Positions 44,023 through 53,819 of a stretch of DNA of 64,000 bases are shown piece after piece. The notes below the pieces were generated by a model, which did not search any database, was not told the origin of the DNA, and saw only the letters and a list, made by a program, of their open reading frames with translations. Source of the DNA: Rhodospirillales bacterium (GTDB lineage: Bacteria; Pseudomonadota; Alphaproteobacteria; Reyranellales; Reyranellaceae); contig CP064988.1 in assembly GCA_016699855.1 (NCBI GenBank), positions 1,764,501 through 1,828,500 of the forward strand. The letters are read 5' to 3'. The first letter of the stretch is position 1. Each line of letters begins with the position of its first letter. A program made the position numbers and the translations under genes.

Positions 44023-44811
44023 ATGACCTACGCCACCATCAAGCTCGAGACCGTCGACGGCCTCGCCACCCTCACCCTGAACGCGCCGGAGAAGCTCAAC
44101 GCCGTCTCGCGCGCGATGATCCGCGAGATCAAGGACGCGTGGGAATCGATCGCCGCCGACGACAAGGTCCGCGCCGTGCTGCTGACCGGCGCCGGCCGCG
44201 GCTTCTGCGCCGGCGCCGACCTCAGCGATCCGGCGCGCGAGGGCGGCCCGACGGCCGATTCCGGCTCGGCGCTGGAGCAGTTCTTCAACCCCGTCATCCG
44301 CCAGATGCGCGCCGTGCCCAAGCCGATCGTCGCCGCCGTCAACGGCGTCGCCGCCGGCGTCGGCATGAGCTTCGCCATCGCCAGCGACATCGCGATCGCC
44401 GGCAAGTCGGCCAGCTTCCTGCAGGCCTTCGCGCGCATCGGGCTGCTGCCGGACGGCGGCAGCACCTGGTTCCTGCCGCGCCTGATCGGCGACCAGCGGG
44501 CCCGCGCCATGGCGATGCTGGCGCCGCAGATCTCCGCCGAGAAGGCGCGCGACTGGGGCCTGATCTGGGACGTGGTCGAGGATGCCGAGCTGATCCCGGC
44601 GGCGACGGCCATCGCGCGCAAGCTGGCCGACGGTCCGACCCTGGCGCTGGGCCGCATCAAGACCGCGCTGAACCTGGCCAACGGCAACGACCTGTCGGCC
44701 CAGCTCGACGTCGAGCGCGACTTCCAGAGCGCGCTGGGCCGCAGCGCCGATTTCAAGGAGGGCGTCGCCGCCTTCCTCGCCAAGCGCCCGGCGAAATTCG
44801 CAGGCAAGTGA
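44023..44811 (+). CDS. Crotonase-fold enzyme, PaaG-like isomerase (second of tandem pair)
   Basis: This 262-residue paralogue of the preceding gene has FCAGADLSD, NGVAAGVGMSFA and catalytic Asp in LLPDGGSTWFLP. The conserved end is SAQLDVERDFQSALGRSADF. The two differ enough to suggest divergence of substrate rather than a recent duplication. A hydratase-type Glu is absent at the first acidic site. It is followed by a family B palindrome at 44837-44903, which may end the transcript. Confidence 0.88.
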   Translation: MTYATIKLETVDGLATLTLNAPEKLNAVSRAMIREIKDAWESIAADDKVRAVLLTGAGRGFCAGADLSDPAREGGPTADSGSALEQFFNPVIRQMRAVPKPIVAAVNGVAAGVGMSFAIASDIAIAGKSASFLQAFARIGLLPDGGSTWFLPRLIGDQRARAMAMLAPQISAEKARDWGLIWDVVEDAELIPAATAIARKLADGPTLALGRIKTALNLANGNDLSAQLDVERDFQSALGRSADFKEGVAAFLAKRPAKFAGK

Positions 44812-44836
44812 GCCCGGCTGACGAATAGATCCATCC

Positions 44837-44903
44837 CGTCACTCCGAGCGCGGCGAGGAATCTTTCCGCCGCTGAAAGATTCCTCGCCGCGCTCGAAATG
44901 ACG
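44837..44903. repeat. Family B palindrome
   Basis: CGTCACTCCGAGCGCGGCGA pairs with TCGCCGCGCTCGAAATGACG, with one mismatch region. It lies between the second PaaG-like gene and the lactonase gene. Confidence 0.85.
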
Positions 44904-44923
44904 AAACAATCGGGAGAGAGACG

Positions 44924-45874
44924 ATGCAAACCAACACGCTGACGCCCAGGATCAAAGAGCTGGCCTCCGGCCTGCAATTCCCCGAGGGCCCGATCGCCAT
45001 GCCCGACGGCTCGGTCATCCTGGTCGAGATCCGCCGCAAGACGCTGACCCGCGTCGGCGCCGACGGCAAGGTGTCGGTGATCGCCGAGCTGGGCGGCGGA
45101 CCCAACGGCGCGGCGATGGGGCCGAACGGCAAGATCTACGTCACCAACAACGGCGGCTTCGACTGGATCACGCTGCCCGACGGCCGCATGTTCCCCGGCA
45201 CGCAGCCCGCCGACTACAAGGGCGGCTATATCCAGGTCGTCGATCCCGCGACCGGCAAGTTCGAGACGCTCTATGATTCCTGCGACGGCCGGAAGCTGAA
45301 CGGCCCCAACGACCTGGTGTTCGACGACGACGGCGGCTTCTGGTTCACCGACCTCGGCAAGACCCGCGCGCGCGACAACGACCGCGGCGCCGTCTACTAC
45401 GCCAAGGCCGACGGATCGAAGATCGAGGAGAAGATCTTCCCGCTGGAGCGGCCCAACGGCTGCGGCCTGTCGCCGGACTGCAAGTGGCTCTACGTGGTCG
45501 AGACGCCGACCGCGCGCTGCTGGGGCTTCGAGCTATCGGGCCCGGGCGAGATCAAATCGGCCAACGGCCCCTACCGCGGCGAGAAGGGCCGCGTCGTGGC
45601 CGGTCTGGGCGGCTACCAGATGTTCGACTCGCTGGCCGTCGACTCGACGGGCCACATCTGCGTCGCCACCCTGATCACCGGCGCGGTGTCCGACATCTGG
45701 CCGGACGGCAGCCGCGTCGACCAGTACAAGCTGCCCGATCCGATGGTCACCAACGTCTGCTTCGGCGGCGAGGGACTGCGCACCGCCTACGCCACGCTGT
45801 CGATCACCGGCAAGCTGGTGTCGTTCGAGTGGCCGCGGGCGGGCCACGGGCTGAAGCATCTCAACCGGCCGTAG
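44924..45874 (+). CDS. SMP-30/gluconolactonase family protein
   Basis: This 316-residue six-bladed propeller has metal ligands expected at Glu in FPEGPIAMPDG, Asn in LNGPNDLVFDDDGGFWFTD and Asp in DSLAVDSTGHICVA. Such enzymes open sugar or aromatic lactones. It follows the palindrome after the PaaG pair and precedes the thiolase gene by 142 bases. Its position among aromatic-acid genes might mean an enol-lactone substrate, but ordinary sugar lactones are as likely. The ATG has GGAGAGAGACG before it. Confidence 0.88.
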   Translation: MQTNTLTPRIKELASGLQFPEGPIAMPDGSVILVEIRRKTLTRVGADGKVSVIAELGGGPNGAAMGPNGKIYVTNNGGFDWITLPDGRMFPGTQPADYKGGYIQVVDPATGKFETLYDSCDGRKLNGPNDLVFDDDGGFWFTDLGKTRARDNDRGAVYYAKADGSKIEEKIFPLERPNGCGLSPDCKWLYVVETPTARCWGFELSGPGEIKSANGPYRGEKGRVVAGLGGYQMFDSLAVDSTGHICVATLITGAVSDIWPDGSRVDQYKLPDPMVTNVCFGGEGLRTAYATLSITGKLVSFEWPRAGHGLKHLNRP

Positions 45875-46016
45875 CGCCGCGTTCCGCTCCGCGGGCCGCC
45901 GCATGGCGCGCCTGCGCGGCGGGCGGGGCTGCCCCTTCGACTCCCCGCCGCCGCGGTGCTAGGCAGACTCCGACCGAGGACGCGGTGAACCCGCGTCCGC
46001 AACGACGGAGCCGACC

Positions 46017-47219
<1,203 letters not shown>

Positions 47220-47249
47220 CGCGCGGCGGGTCTCGCCTCTCAGGATCGG

Positions 47250-47276
47250 AAAGGGCGCCGCGAGGCGCCCTTTTTC
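47250..47276 (+). terminator. Intrinsic terminator after the thiolase gene
   Basis: The ten-base stem AAAGGGCGCC/GGCGCCCTTT has a GCGA loop and is followed by a run of T. It is the cleanest terminator in the window. Confidence 0.85.
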
Positions 47277-47341
47277 GTTCGACGGCCGCGCAAGCCGCGG
47301 CGCGTCGACGCTTCGCCGAATGGGGCGCGCGACATGGCTTC

Positions 47342-47451
47342 CGTCATCCCGAGCGGAGCGCCGAAGGCGCGCAGTCGAGGGACCTTGTCCGTTCCGCGGG
47401 CGCGCAAAGATCCCTCGACTACGGCGCTACGCGCCTCCGCTCGGGATGACG
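47342..47451. repeat. Family B palindrome, long variant
   Basis: CGTCATCCCGAGCGGAGCGC pairs with GCGCCTCCGCTCGGGATGAC. The internal region is longer (AGTCGAGGGACC ... TCCCTCGACTACG) than other B copies. Located between convergent genes. Confidence 0.85.
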
Positions 47452-47493
47452 ACATCGAGCGCGGCGGCCATTCCTCGTCGGACGGACACGCCC

Positions 47494-48273
47494 TCACCCG
47501 TAGCGCATCAACGTCTCGCCGTGGCGGCGCAGCCACGCCTTGCACGCGGCCATGTCGCCGTCGGTGAGGCGCTCCGCCGTGGCCCAGAAGCGAGGGCCGT
47601 GGTTGCGGTAGGCGAGATGGGCGACCTCGTGCGCGGCGAGGTAGTCGAGGATCTCCGGCGGCGCGAACACAAGCCGCGTCGAGAAGCTCATGTCGCCGTC
47701 GCGCGCGCAGCTTCCCCATTGCGTGGCCGTGTCGCGGATCGTCAGCCGGCCGGCGCGCCGTTCGATCAGCGCCGCCTTGTCGTCGACCAGCGGCCGCATC
47801 CGCTCCGACAGGCGCGCGCCGAACCAGTCCCACAAGCGCCGCGGCAGATGCTCGGGGCGGCCGGCGACGTGCAGTTCGCCGTCCTCGATCCAGACCGTGC
47901 CCCGGGCGTCGGCGCGGTGGCGGACCACGTGCGGCGTGCCGAACAGCGGCAGCGCGACGCCGTCGGCGAACGGCACGCGGTCGGGCAGACGCCGCGTCCG
48001 CGCCGCGATCCAGCCGGCGTTGGCGCGGGCGAAGTCGATGGCGCGTTCCTTCGCCATCCGGTCCGGCACGACCAGCCGGATCGCGCCGCCGCGCGGATCG
48101 ACGCGCATGGAGACGCGGCGCGCGCGCGCGCTGCGCCGCAGCCAGATGGTCAGGACGGCGCCGGCGTGCTCGATCTCGACCGGCACCGGTTCCGCCGGCG
48201 ATGGCGGCGCGGCCGCCGCCGGCCTGGCGCGGCCGCGCAGTCCCGCCAGCGCGCGGAAGAGGGGGAATTCCAT
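47494..48273 (-). CDS. YgjP-like M48 metallopeptidase domain protein
   Basis: This 259-residue soluble protein has zinc motif HEVAHLAYRNHG at 215-226. The hallmark TQWGSCARDGDMSFSTRLV lies before it, as in the DUF45/YgjP family. Start is the ATG at 48273; the first 30 residues are Pro/Ala-rich and unlike the rest. YgjP proteins are widely conserved but lack a proven substrate. It is divergent from the pcaC-like gene with a 92-base shared region. Confidence 0.88.
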   Translation of the reverse strand: MEFPLFRALAGLRGRARPAAAAPPSPAEPVPVEIEHAGAVLTIWLRRSARARRVSMRVDPRGGAIRLVVPDRMAKERAIDFARANAGWIAARTRRLPDRVPFADGVALPLFGTPHVVRHRADARGTVWIEDGELHVAGRPEHLPRRLWDWFGARLSERMRPLVDDKAALIERRAGRLTIRDTATQWGSCARDGDMSFSTRLVFAPPEILDYLAAHEVAHLAYRNHGPRFWATAERLTDGDMAACKAWLRRHGETLMRYG

Positions 48274-48365
48274 GTCGTCGCTTCCCTTTGGCGGCGATCA
48301 TTGTTCTCGATTCGGACGCATCCTACCATGGCGCCGACCACCTCCTCCGCGGGAAAGATCGAGAC

Positions 48366-48764
48366 ATGATTCCGAACCAGGCCGAGCACGACGCGATCCG
48401 CGAGACGGGCCGCGCGGAGATGCGCGAGATCCTCGGCGCCGACTACACCGCGCGCCGCGACGCCTCGACCAACGACTTCAACGGCCCGATCCGGCGCCTG
48501 TCGGAGGAGTTCGCCTACGCCACGCTGTGGACGCGGCCCGGCCTCGACCGCAAGCAGCGCAGCATGATCACGCTGGCGATGATCTGCGCGCTCAACCGCC
48601 CGCACGAGCTGCGCGTCCATCTGGTGGCGGCGCTCAACAACGGCATGACCAGCGAGGAGATCCGCGAGGTCTTCACGCACGCCGTCGCCTATTGCGGCTT
48701 CCCCGCCGCGATCGACGCGCTGCGCGAGGCCGAGACGGTGCTGCGCGACAACGGCAAGCTCTAG
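48366..48764 (+). CDS. pcaC: Carboxymuconolactone decarboxylase family protein
   Basis: This 132-residue protein has the whole CMD core RKQRSMITLAMICALNR, then HELRVHLVAALNNGMTSEEI and FTHAVAYCGFPAAIDAL. The two His and the Glu of 4-carboxymuconolactone decarboxylase are present, and the usual AhpD CxxC is absent. In the protocatechuate pathway the enzyme decarboxylates the muconolactone intermediate. It is 12 bases before the class V PLP enzyme gene, so the two may share a transcript. Other CMD members have different roles, so the symbol is probable rather than certain. Confidence 0.75.
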   Translation: MIPNQAEHDAIRETGRAEMREILGADYTARRDASTNDFNGPIRRLSEEFAYATLWTRPGLDRKQRSMITLAMICALNRPHELRVHLVAALNNGMTSEEIREVFTHAVAYCGFPAAIDALREAETVLRDNGKL

Positions 48765-48776
48765 GAGTTTCCCGAC

Positions 48777-49968
48777 GTGACCCTCGACATCGACCAGCTG
48801 CGCGCCGAGACGCCGGGCTGCGCCCATGTGCTGCATCTCAACAACGCCGGATCGAGCCTGCCGACGCGGCGCACGCTGGACGCGACGCTCGACCACCTCA
48901 AGCTGGAGGCGGAGATCGGCGGCTACGAGGCCGCCGACCGCGAGCGCGGACGACTCGACGCCTTCTATCCCTCGATCGCGCGGCTGATCGGCGCGCGGCC
49001 GGACGAGATCGCCTACATCGAGAACGCCACCCGCGCCTGGGACCTGCCGTTCTACACGCTGGCGGAATCCTTCGAGCCCGGCGACCGCATCCTGACCTGC
49101 CGCAGCGAATACTCCAGCAACTACATCTCGTTCCTCCAGGTCGCGCGCAAGACCGGCGTCGAGATCGTGGCCGTGCCCGACGACAACACCGGCCAGCTCG
49201 ATGTCGGCGCGCTCGCCAAGCTGATCGACGACCGCGTCAAGCTGATCGCCGTCAGCCACATCCCGACCCAGGGCGGGCTGGTGCAGCCGGCCGCCGAGAT
49301 CGGCCGCCTGGCGCGCGCCGCCCGCGTGCCCTACCTGCTCGACGCCTGCCAGTCGGTCGGGCAGATGCCGATCGACGTCGACGCCATCGGCTGCGACTAC
49401 CTCTCCGCCACCGGGCGCAAGTACATGCGCGGGCCGCGCGGCACGGGCTTCCTCTACGCGCGGCGCGAGACCACGAAGGACGTCGAGCCGATCTTCCTCG
49501 ACAACCACGCCGCGCGCTGGGTGGCGACGGAGCGCTACGAGGCGCTGCCGGACGCGCGGCGCTTCGAGAACTGGGAGCGCTATTTCGCGGGCGTGCTCGG
49601 ACTCGCCACCGCCGCCGACCAGCTCGTCGCGCTCGGCATGGACGCGGTGTGGGCGCGCGTGCACGCGCTCGGCGAGGGGCTGCGCGCGCGGCTCTCGGCG
49701 CTCAGGGGCGTGCGCGTCACCGATCTCGGCGCGCTCCGTTGCGGCATCGTCACCTTCGCGGTCGACGGCGTCGACCACCCCGCCATCAAGGCGGCGCTGC
49801 GGGCGCGGCGGATCAACGTCTCGGTCTCGACCCAGTTCTCCTCGCGGCTCGATCTCGAGAGCCGCGGACTGAAGGACGTGATGCGCGCCCTCCGTCCACG
49901 TCTACAACACCGAGGACGAGCTCGACCGCTTCGTCGCGGCGTTCGAGGAGGTCCGCGCCGCGCTTTGA
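48777..49968 (+). pseudogene. Class V aminotransferase-fold PLP enzyme, frameshifted near 49888
   Basis: The GTG start at 48777 leads into a cysteine-desulfurase/isopenicillin-epimerase-like protein: NNAGSSLPTRRTLDA, TQGGLVQPAA, DACQSVGQMPIDV and the PLP lysine in SATGRKYMRGPRGTG. At 49888-49890 an extra C in GCGCCCTCC changes the frame. Removing it continues ...MRASVHVYNTEDELDRFVAA to the stop at 49968, as expected for the C-terminal helix. As given, translation would run on to 50123 through unrelated sequence and a palindrome. The rest of the gene is intact, so sequencing error and recent mutation are both possible. Confidence 0.8.
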
Positions 49969-50028
49969 GGCGGCGGATGATCCGACCTCTCGCGTCTCGC
50001 TCCCTCTCCGCCCGCATGTCGACCTATT

Positions 50029-50057
50029 CCCTCTCCGCCGCGCAGCGGGGGAGAGGG
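50029..50057. repeat. Family C palindrome
   Basis: CCCTCTCCGCCGCGC/AGCGGGGGAGAGGG is the same 29 bases as at 4464-4492. Located between convergent genes. Confidence 0.85.
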
Positions 50058-50076
50058 AAGAGACGCCGCCCCTCCC

Positions 50077-50454
50077 CTATTTGTGCACCGCCTCCAGCTT
50101 GTGGCCGTCGGGGTCGACGATGAACGCGGCGTAGTAGGCCGCGCCGTACTTCGGACGCGGACCCGGCGCGCCGTCGTCGCGGCCACCACCGCGCACGGCC
50201 GCGGCGTGGAACGCGTCGACCGCCGCGCGGTCCGGCGCGTCGAAGGCGAGGTGAAATCCGGGGCCGGGCGCCACGACCTGGCCGGGACGCGCGAACAGCG
50301 CCAGCTTGTCGCCGCCGCCGGGCTCGCCGTAGCCGACGGCGTGGGCCGAGGTCCACACGCGGACGTATCCCAGCGGCGCCAGCACCGCGTCGTAGAAACG
50401 CCCCGCGGCGTCGAGATCGGAGACGCCGAACGACAGATGGCCGAGCATCGCCAT
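50077..50454 (-). CDS. VOC/glyoxalase-fold protein
   Basis: This 125-residue protein has two beta-alpha-beta-beta-beta units of the vicinal oxygen chelate fold. It starts MAMLGHLSFGVSDLDAAGRF with a first metal-type His, and the last strand ends GAAYYAAFIVDPDGHKLEAV with Asp/Glu ligands. The AHAVGYGEPG loop and GPGFHLAFDAPDRAAV also match. Function ranges from glyoxalase to dioxygenase and cannot be fixed. It lies 22 bases downstream of the LLM oxidoreductase gene, so the pair probably works together. Confidence 0.88.
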   Translation of the reverse strand: MAMLGHLSFGVSDLDAAGRFYDAVLAPLGYVRVWTSAHAVGYGEPGGGDKLALFARPGQVVAPGPGFHLAFDAPDRAAVDAFHAAAVRGGGRDDGAPGPRPKYGAAYYAAFIVDPDGHKLEAVHK

Positions 50455-50476
50455 CGCGGCGCGTCCCGGCGACGCG

Positions 50477-51604
50477 CTACTCCGCCGCCCGCGCGAGACG
50501 GTGGTCGGGCAGATCGACCGACTGGTCGATCTCCTCGCCGACCGCGAACTTCTTGAGCTCGGGCATCACCTCGCGCGCGAACTGCGTCATGTTGCGCACG
50601 CCCTCCTCGTGCGGCATGCCCGCGTAGGAGAACACGCCGACATAGGCCTTGTTCTCGGTCTGGGCGTTGATCTTGAGGATCTTGTCGTAGACCTGCTCGG
50701 GCGTGCCGTAGACCTGCAGCTCGGCGAAGAACTCGATCGCCTTCTGGTCGCCGTAGACCGCCAGCTTCTCGTTCATCTTCGAGTAGTACTCGTAGCCCTT
50801 GGTGTTCTTGATGTGCTCGCCGGCGAACTGGTAGTGGTCGAGCACGGTCTGGTAGTAGCCGCCGATGTACCGCATCGCCATCTCGCGCGCGCGCTCGGCG
50901 CTGGAGTCGACGAAGGTCCAGCCGGCCGAGATCGGCTTCGGCGGCGCCACGCCGTTGATCTCCTGGAACAGCTTCTTGTACTCGGTCAGCTCTTTCTCGA
51001 CCTCGCGCCACGGCTTCTGCGGGATGATCAGCAGCCCGACGCCGAGACGGGCCATGATCAGCGCGCTCTCCGGCGACACGGCCGCGGCGTAGGTGCGGCC
51101 GCGGAAGCTCTTGAACGGCGCCGGCCGGATCGCCGCCGGCGGCTGCTTGTAGAACTTGCCGTCGTAGCGCATCACGCCGCTCTCGAGCCCGGTGAGCAGC
51201 GCGTCGGCGTACTCCACGAAGCGCTCGCGGCTCTCGCCCATGTCGAGGCGGAAGCCGTCGAACTCCACCTTGCCCGCGCCGCGGCCCAGACCGAGGATCA
51301 TGCGGCCGTCGGAGAGGTGGTCGAGCATCGACACCTCCTCGGCCACGCGCATGGGATCGTGCCACGGCAGCACCACGACCATCGAGCCCAGCCGCAGCGT
51401 CTTGGACTTGCCGGCCATGTAGGACAGGAACTGCACGACGTCCGGGCACATCGTGTAGTCGGTGAAATGGTGCTCCACCGACCAGACCGACTGGAAGCCC
51501 AGCGGCTCGGCCATCTCGGCCAGCGCGATGTCGTTGCGGTAGACCTGCCGGTCGGTGAGCTGCCGTCCGGTGTTCTGGAAGATCGCGGCCATTCCGACGT
51601 GCAT
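50477..51604 (-). CDS. LLM-class flavin-dependent oxidoreductase
   Basis: This 375-residue bacterial luciferase-like barrel oxidises a substrate using FMN. Features include WSVEHHFTDYTMCPD, RLGSMVVVLPWHDPMRVAEE, DHLSDGRMILGLGRGAGK and the later YGTPEQVYDKI. This matches the LLM subfamily with monooxygenase-type members acting on aromatic or alkyl substrates. The ATG at 51604 is preceded by GAGGAG. The VOC gene follows after 22 bases. Cofactor identity (FMN or F420) is not certain but FMN is likely outside actinobacteria. Confidence 0.9.
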   Translation of the reverse strand: MHVGMAAIFQNTGRQLTDRQVYRNDIALAEMAEPLGFQSVWSVEHHFTDYTMCPDVVQFLSYMAGKSKTLRLGSMVVVLPWHDPMRVAEEVSMLDHLSDGRMILGLGRGAGKVEFDGFRLDMGESRERFVEYADALLTGLESGVMRYDGKFYKQPPAAIRPAPFKSFRGRTYAAAVSPESALIMARLGVGLLIIPQKPWREVEKELTEYKKLFQEINGVAPPKPISAGWTFVDSSAERAREMAMRYIGGYYQTVLDHYQFAGEHIKNTKGYEYYSKMNEKLAVYGDQKAIEFFAELQVYGTPEQVYDKILKINAQTENKAYVGVFSYAGMPHEEGVRNMTQFAREVMPELKKFAVGEEIDQSVDLPDHRLARAAE

Positions 51605-51734
51605 GGCTTGGCTCCTCGGTGTTGAAGCTGGATGTAGCGGACATGGTAAACGTCGGTTCACAAGCTTGACCAGCGGCAATTCCGGATGACGCCGCCGCAG
51701 TTTCGCCGCCGTGCGGGCCGACGATGCGCCGACC

Positions 51735-52571
51735 ATGACCTCGCGCCGACTCGTCCTCGCGTCCGCTCTCGCCCTGGGTATCCCGGCCGCGCGCGCCCAG
51801 CCGGCATCGCGTCCGGACTGGCTGGCGGCCGCGCCGCGCGAACGGATCGCCGACCGATTCCCGCCGCCGCCATCGCACAAGCGTCCCGACAGCCCGGCCG
51901 ATGGCTTCGGCGTCTGGCTGCGCGCGCTGCCGCTGCTGCCGGCGGGCGCGCCCGTGCTGCTGCACGACGGACGCCCGCGCGGTCGGCAGGACGGCGTCGC
52001 CGCCGTGGTCGACATCGATGTCGGCGCCAGGGATCTGCAGCAATGCGCCGACGCCATCATCCGTCTGCGGGCCGAGTATCTGCGCGCCGCCGGCCGGATG
52101 GCGGCGCTGTCGTTCCGCTTCACCAACGGCGATCCCTACGCCTACGCCGACTACCTCGCGGGCCGCCGGCCGGTGCCGCGCGGCGCCGGGATCGCATGGT
52201 CGACGGCGGCGCGCGCCGCCGACACGCGCGCGGCGTTCCGGCACTGGCTCGACATCGTGTTCACCTACGCCGGCACGCTGTCGCTGGCGCGCGAGCTCGC
52301 GGCGGTGCGCGAACCCGCGCGCATCGAGGCCGGCGACGTCCTGATCCAACCAGGCTCGCCCGGCCACGCCATCGTCGCGGTCGACGTCGCGACGCGCCCG
52401 GACGGCGGCCGGATCGCGTCGTTCGCGCAGAGCTTCATGCCGGCGCAGAGCGTGCACGTGCTGCGCGGACCCGTCGCGGGCGCGTGGTATCCCGTCGACG
52501 CCGGCCAGCCGATCGACACGCCGGACTGGCGCTTCGCGGCTTCCGACCTCAGGCGCTTCCCGACGGTCTGA
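51735..52571 (+). CDS. DUF4846 family protein
   Basis: This 278-residue protein has a signal-like N-terminus (RLVLASALALGIPAARAQ). The family core FGVWLRALPLLPAGAPVLLHDG follows, then VVDIDVGARDLQQCADAIIRLRAEYL, RFTNGDPY and PGHAIVAVDVA. This DUF is uncharacterised; I recall it only as secreted. The ATG at 51735 is preferred over one eight codons earlier. Its 3' end overlaps the converging LysR gene by 23 bases. Confidence 0.82.
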   Translation: MTSRRLVLASALALGIPAARAQPASRPDWLAAAPRERIADRFPPPPSHKRPDSPADGFGVWLRALPLLPAGAPVLLHDGRPRGRQDGVAAVVDIDVGARDLQQCADAIIRLRAEYLRAAGRMAALSFRFTNGDPYAYADYLAGRRPVPRGAGIAWSTAARAADTRAAFRHWLDIVFTYAGTLSLARELAAVREPARIEAGDVLIQPGSPGHAIVAVDVATRPDGGRIASFAQSFMPAQSVHVLRGPVAGAWYPVDAGQPIDTPDWRFAASDLRRFPTV

Positions 52572-53457
52572 CGCCGGGCCGCGCGCGCGCCAGCTCCTCC
52601 AGCATCCAGCTGCGCAGCGCCACGATCTTGGCGCGCTCCACGGTGGTCGCCGGACACACCAGCCACCACGCCTTGCCGCTGGCGACGATGTCGGGGAACG
52701 GCTGCACCAAGCGGCCCTCGCGCAGATCGTCGCGGAACAGGTCGGGCGGGCCGATGGCCACACCGGCGCCCTCGATCGCCGCCTCGACCGCGAACTTGGT
52801 GGAGTCCAGCGTCAAGACGCGCTTGGGCTTGAAATCCTCCAGCCCCATCGCGCGCAGCCAGATCGGCCATTCGGGATCGCCGGTGACCTCGATCAGCGGC
52901 ACCTTGCGCAGATCGGCCAGCGTCTTGAGCCGCGCCGCATGGCGGGCGCCGCATAGCGGTGTCAGCACGTCGTCGAACAGCCGCGTGGCGTGCAGCCCGG
53001 CCGGCGGCCGCGCCAGGAAGCGCACGGCGCAGTCGATGTCCTCGCGGTCGAAATCGATCGAGCGGTTGGTGGTCGTGAGGCGCACCTCGATCTCGGGGTG
53101 CCGCGTCTGGAAGCGGTGCAGCCTGGGCACCAGCCAGCCCAGCGCGAAGGTCGTCGCCAGACTCACGGTCAACACGCGGCTGCCGGCGCGGCGGTCGAAG
53201 CGCTCCAGCGCCAGCGCCATGCGGTCGAAGGCGTCGCGCAGATCCGGCAGCAGCGCCTCGCCGTCGGCGGTCAGCGCCAGCCCGCGCGGCAGGCGGCGGA
53301 ACAGCGCCACGCCCAGCCGGACCTCCAGGCCCTTCACCTGGTGGCTGATCGCGGCGGGCGTGACCGCGAGTTCGTCGGCCGCGCCGACGAAGCCGCCATG
53401 GCGGGCGGCGGCCTCGAAGGCGCGGAGCGCGTTGAGCGGCGGCAGGGTGCGGGACAT
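52549..53457 (-). CDS. LysR-family regulator (GcvA-like)
   Basis: This 302-residue protein has an N-terminal winged helix (residues 6-65) reading LPPLNALRAFEAAARHGGF, then AADELAVTPAAISHQVKGLE and LFRRLPRGLALT. The C-terminal effector domain has IEVRLTTTNRSIDFDREDID. The opening PPLNALRAFEAA and SHQVK are those of the GcvA/AmpR group. It probably controls one of its neighbours or itself. The 130 bases between it and the divergent DUF1127 gene contain GAGAAATATTGTGCC near 53470, a possible LysR half-site. Confidence 0.92.
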   Translation of the reverse strand: MSRTLPPLNALRAFEAAARHGGFVGAADELAVTPAAISHQVKGLEVRLGVALFRRLPRGLALTADGEALLPDLRDAFDRMALALERFDRRAGSRVLTVSLATTFALGWLVPRLHRFQTRHPEIEVRLTTTNRSIDFDREDIDCAVRFLARPPAGLHATRLFDDVLTPLCGARHAARLKTLADLRKVPLIEVTGDPEWPIWLRAMGLEDFKPKRVLTLDSTKFAVEAAIEGAGVAIGPPDLFRDDLREGRLVQPFPDIVASGKAWWLVCPATTVERAKIVALRSWMLEELARARPGVRPSGSA

Positions 53458-53587
53458 GGCCGGTAGGGTGAGAAATATTGTGCCTTAGGACAAGAAAGCA
53501 TCGTTTGCGGGACAAGCGCAAGAAGCAGAAACAGGAAGCGTCGAGGCGATCCGGAGAAAGAGGGACTTGCCTCAGGAGACCTTGGTC

Positions 53588-53812
53588 ATGTCGTCCGCAG
53601 CCCACGCCCCTTCGGGATCCTTCACCCGCGCCGGCGCCGCGCCGGTCTCGCCGATGGCCGCCGTCAAAGCCGCCTTCGCGTGGTGGGCGGACCGGCAGGA
53701 GCTGGCGCGCTCGCGGCGCGCGCTGCTGACGCTCGACGACCGCATGCTGCGCGACATCGGGGTCGACCGCGCCACCGCCCGCGACGAGGGCGAGAAGCCC
53801 TTCTGGCGCTAG
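53588..53812 (+). CDS. DUF1127 small protein
   Basis: This 74-residue basic protein ends with the DUF1127 signature RRALLTLDDRMLRDIGVDRA, followed by an Asp/Glu/Lys tail. Such proteins bind RNA-degrading machinery or regulate phosphate and stress genes in alphaproteobacteria. The ATG at 53588 is supported by AGGAG nine bases upstream; a TTG seven codons earlier is not. It is divergent from the LysR gene and converges on the DAG kinase gene with seven bases between stops. Confidence 0.88.
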   Translation: MSSAAHAPSGSFTRAGAAPVSPMAAVKAAFAWWADRQELARSRRALLTLDDRMLRDIGVDRATARDEGEKPFWR

Positions 53813-53819
53813 GCCGCGA

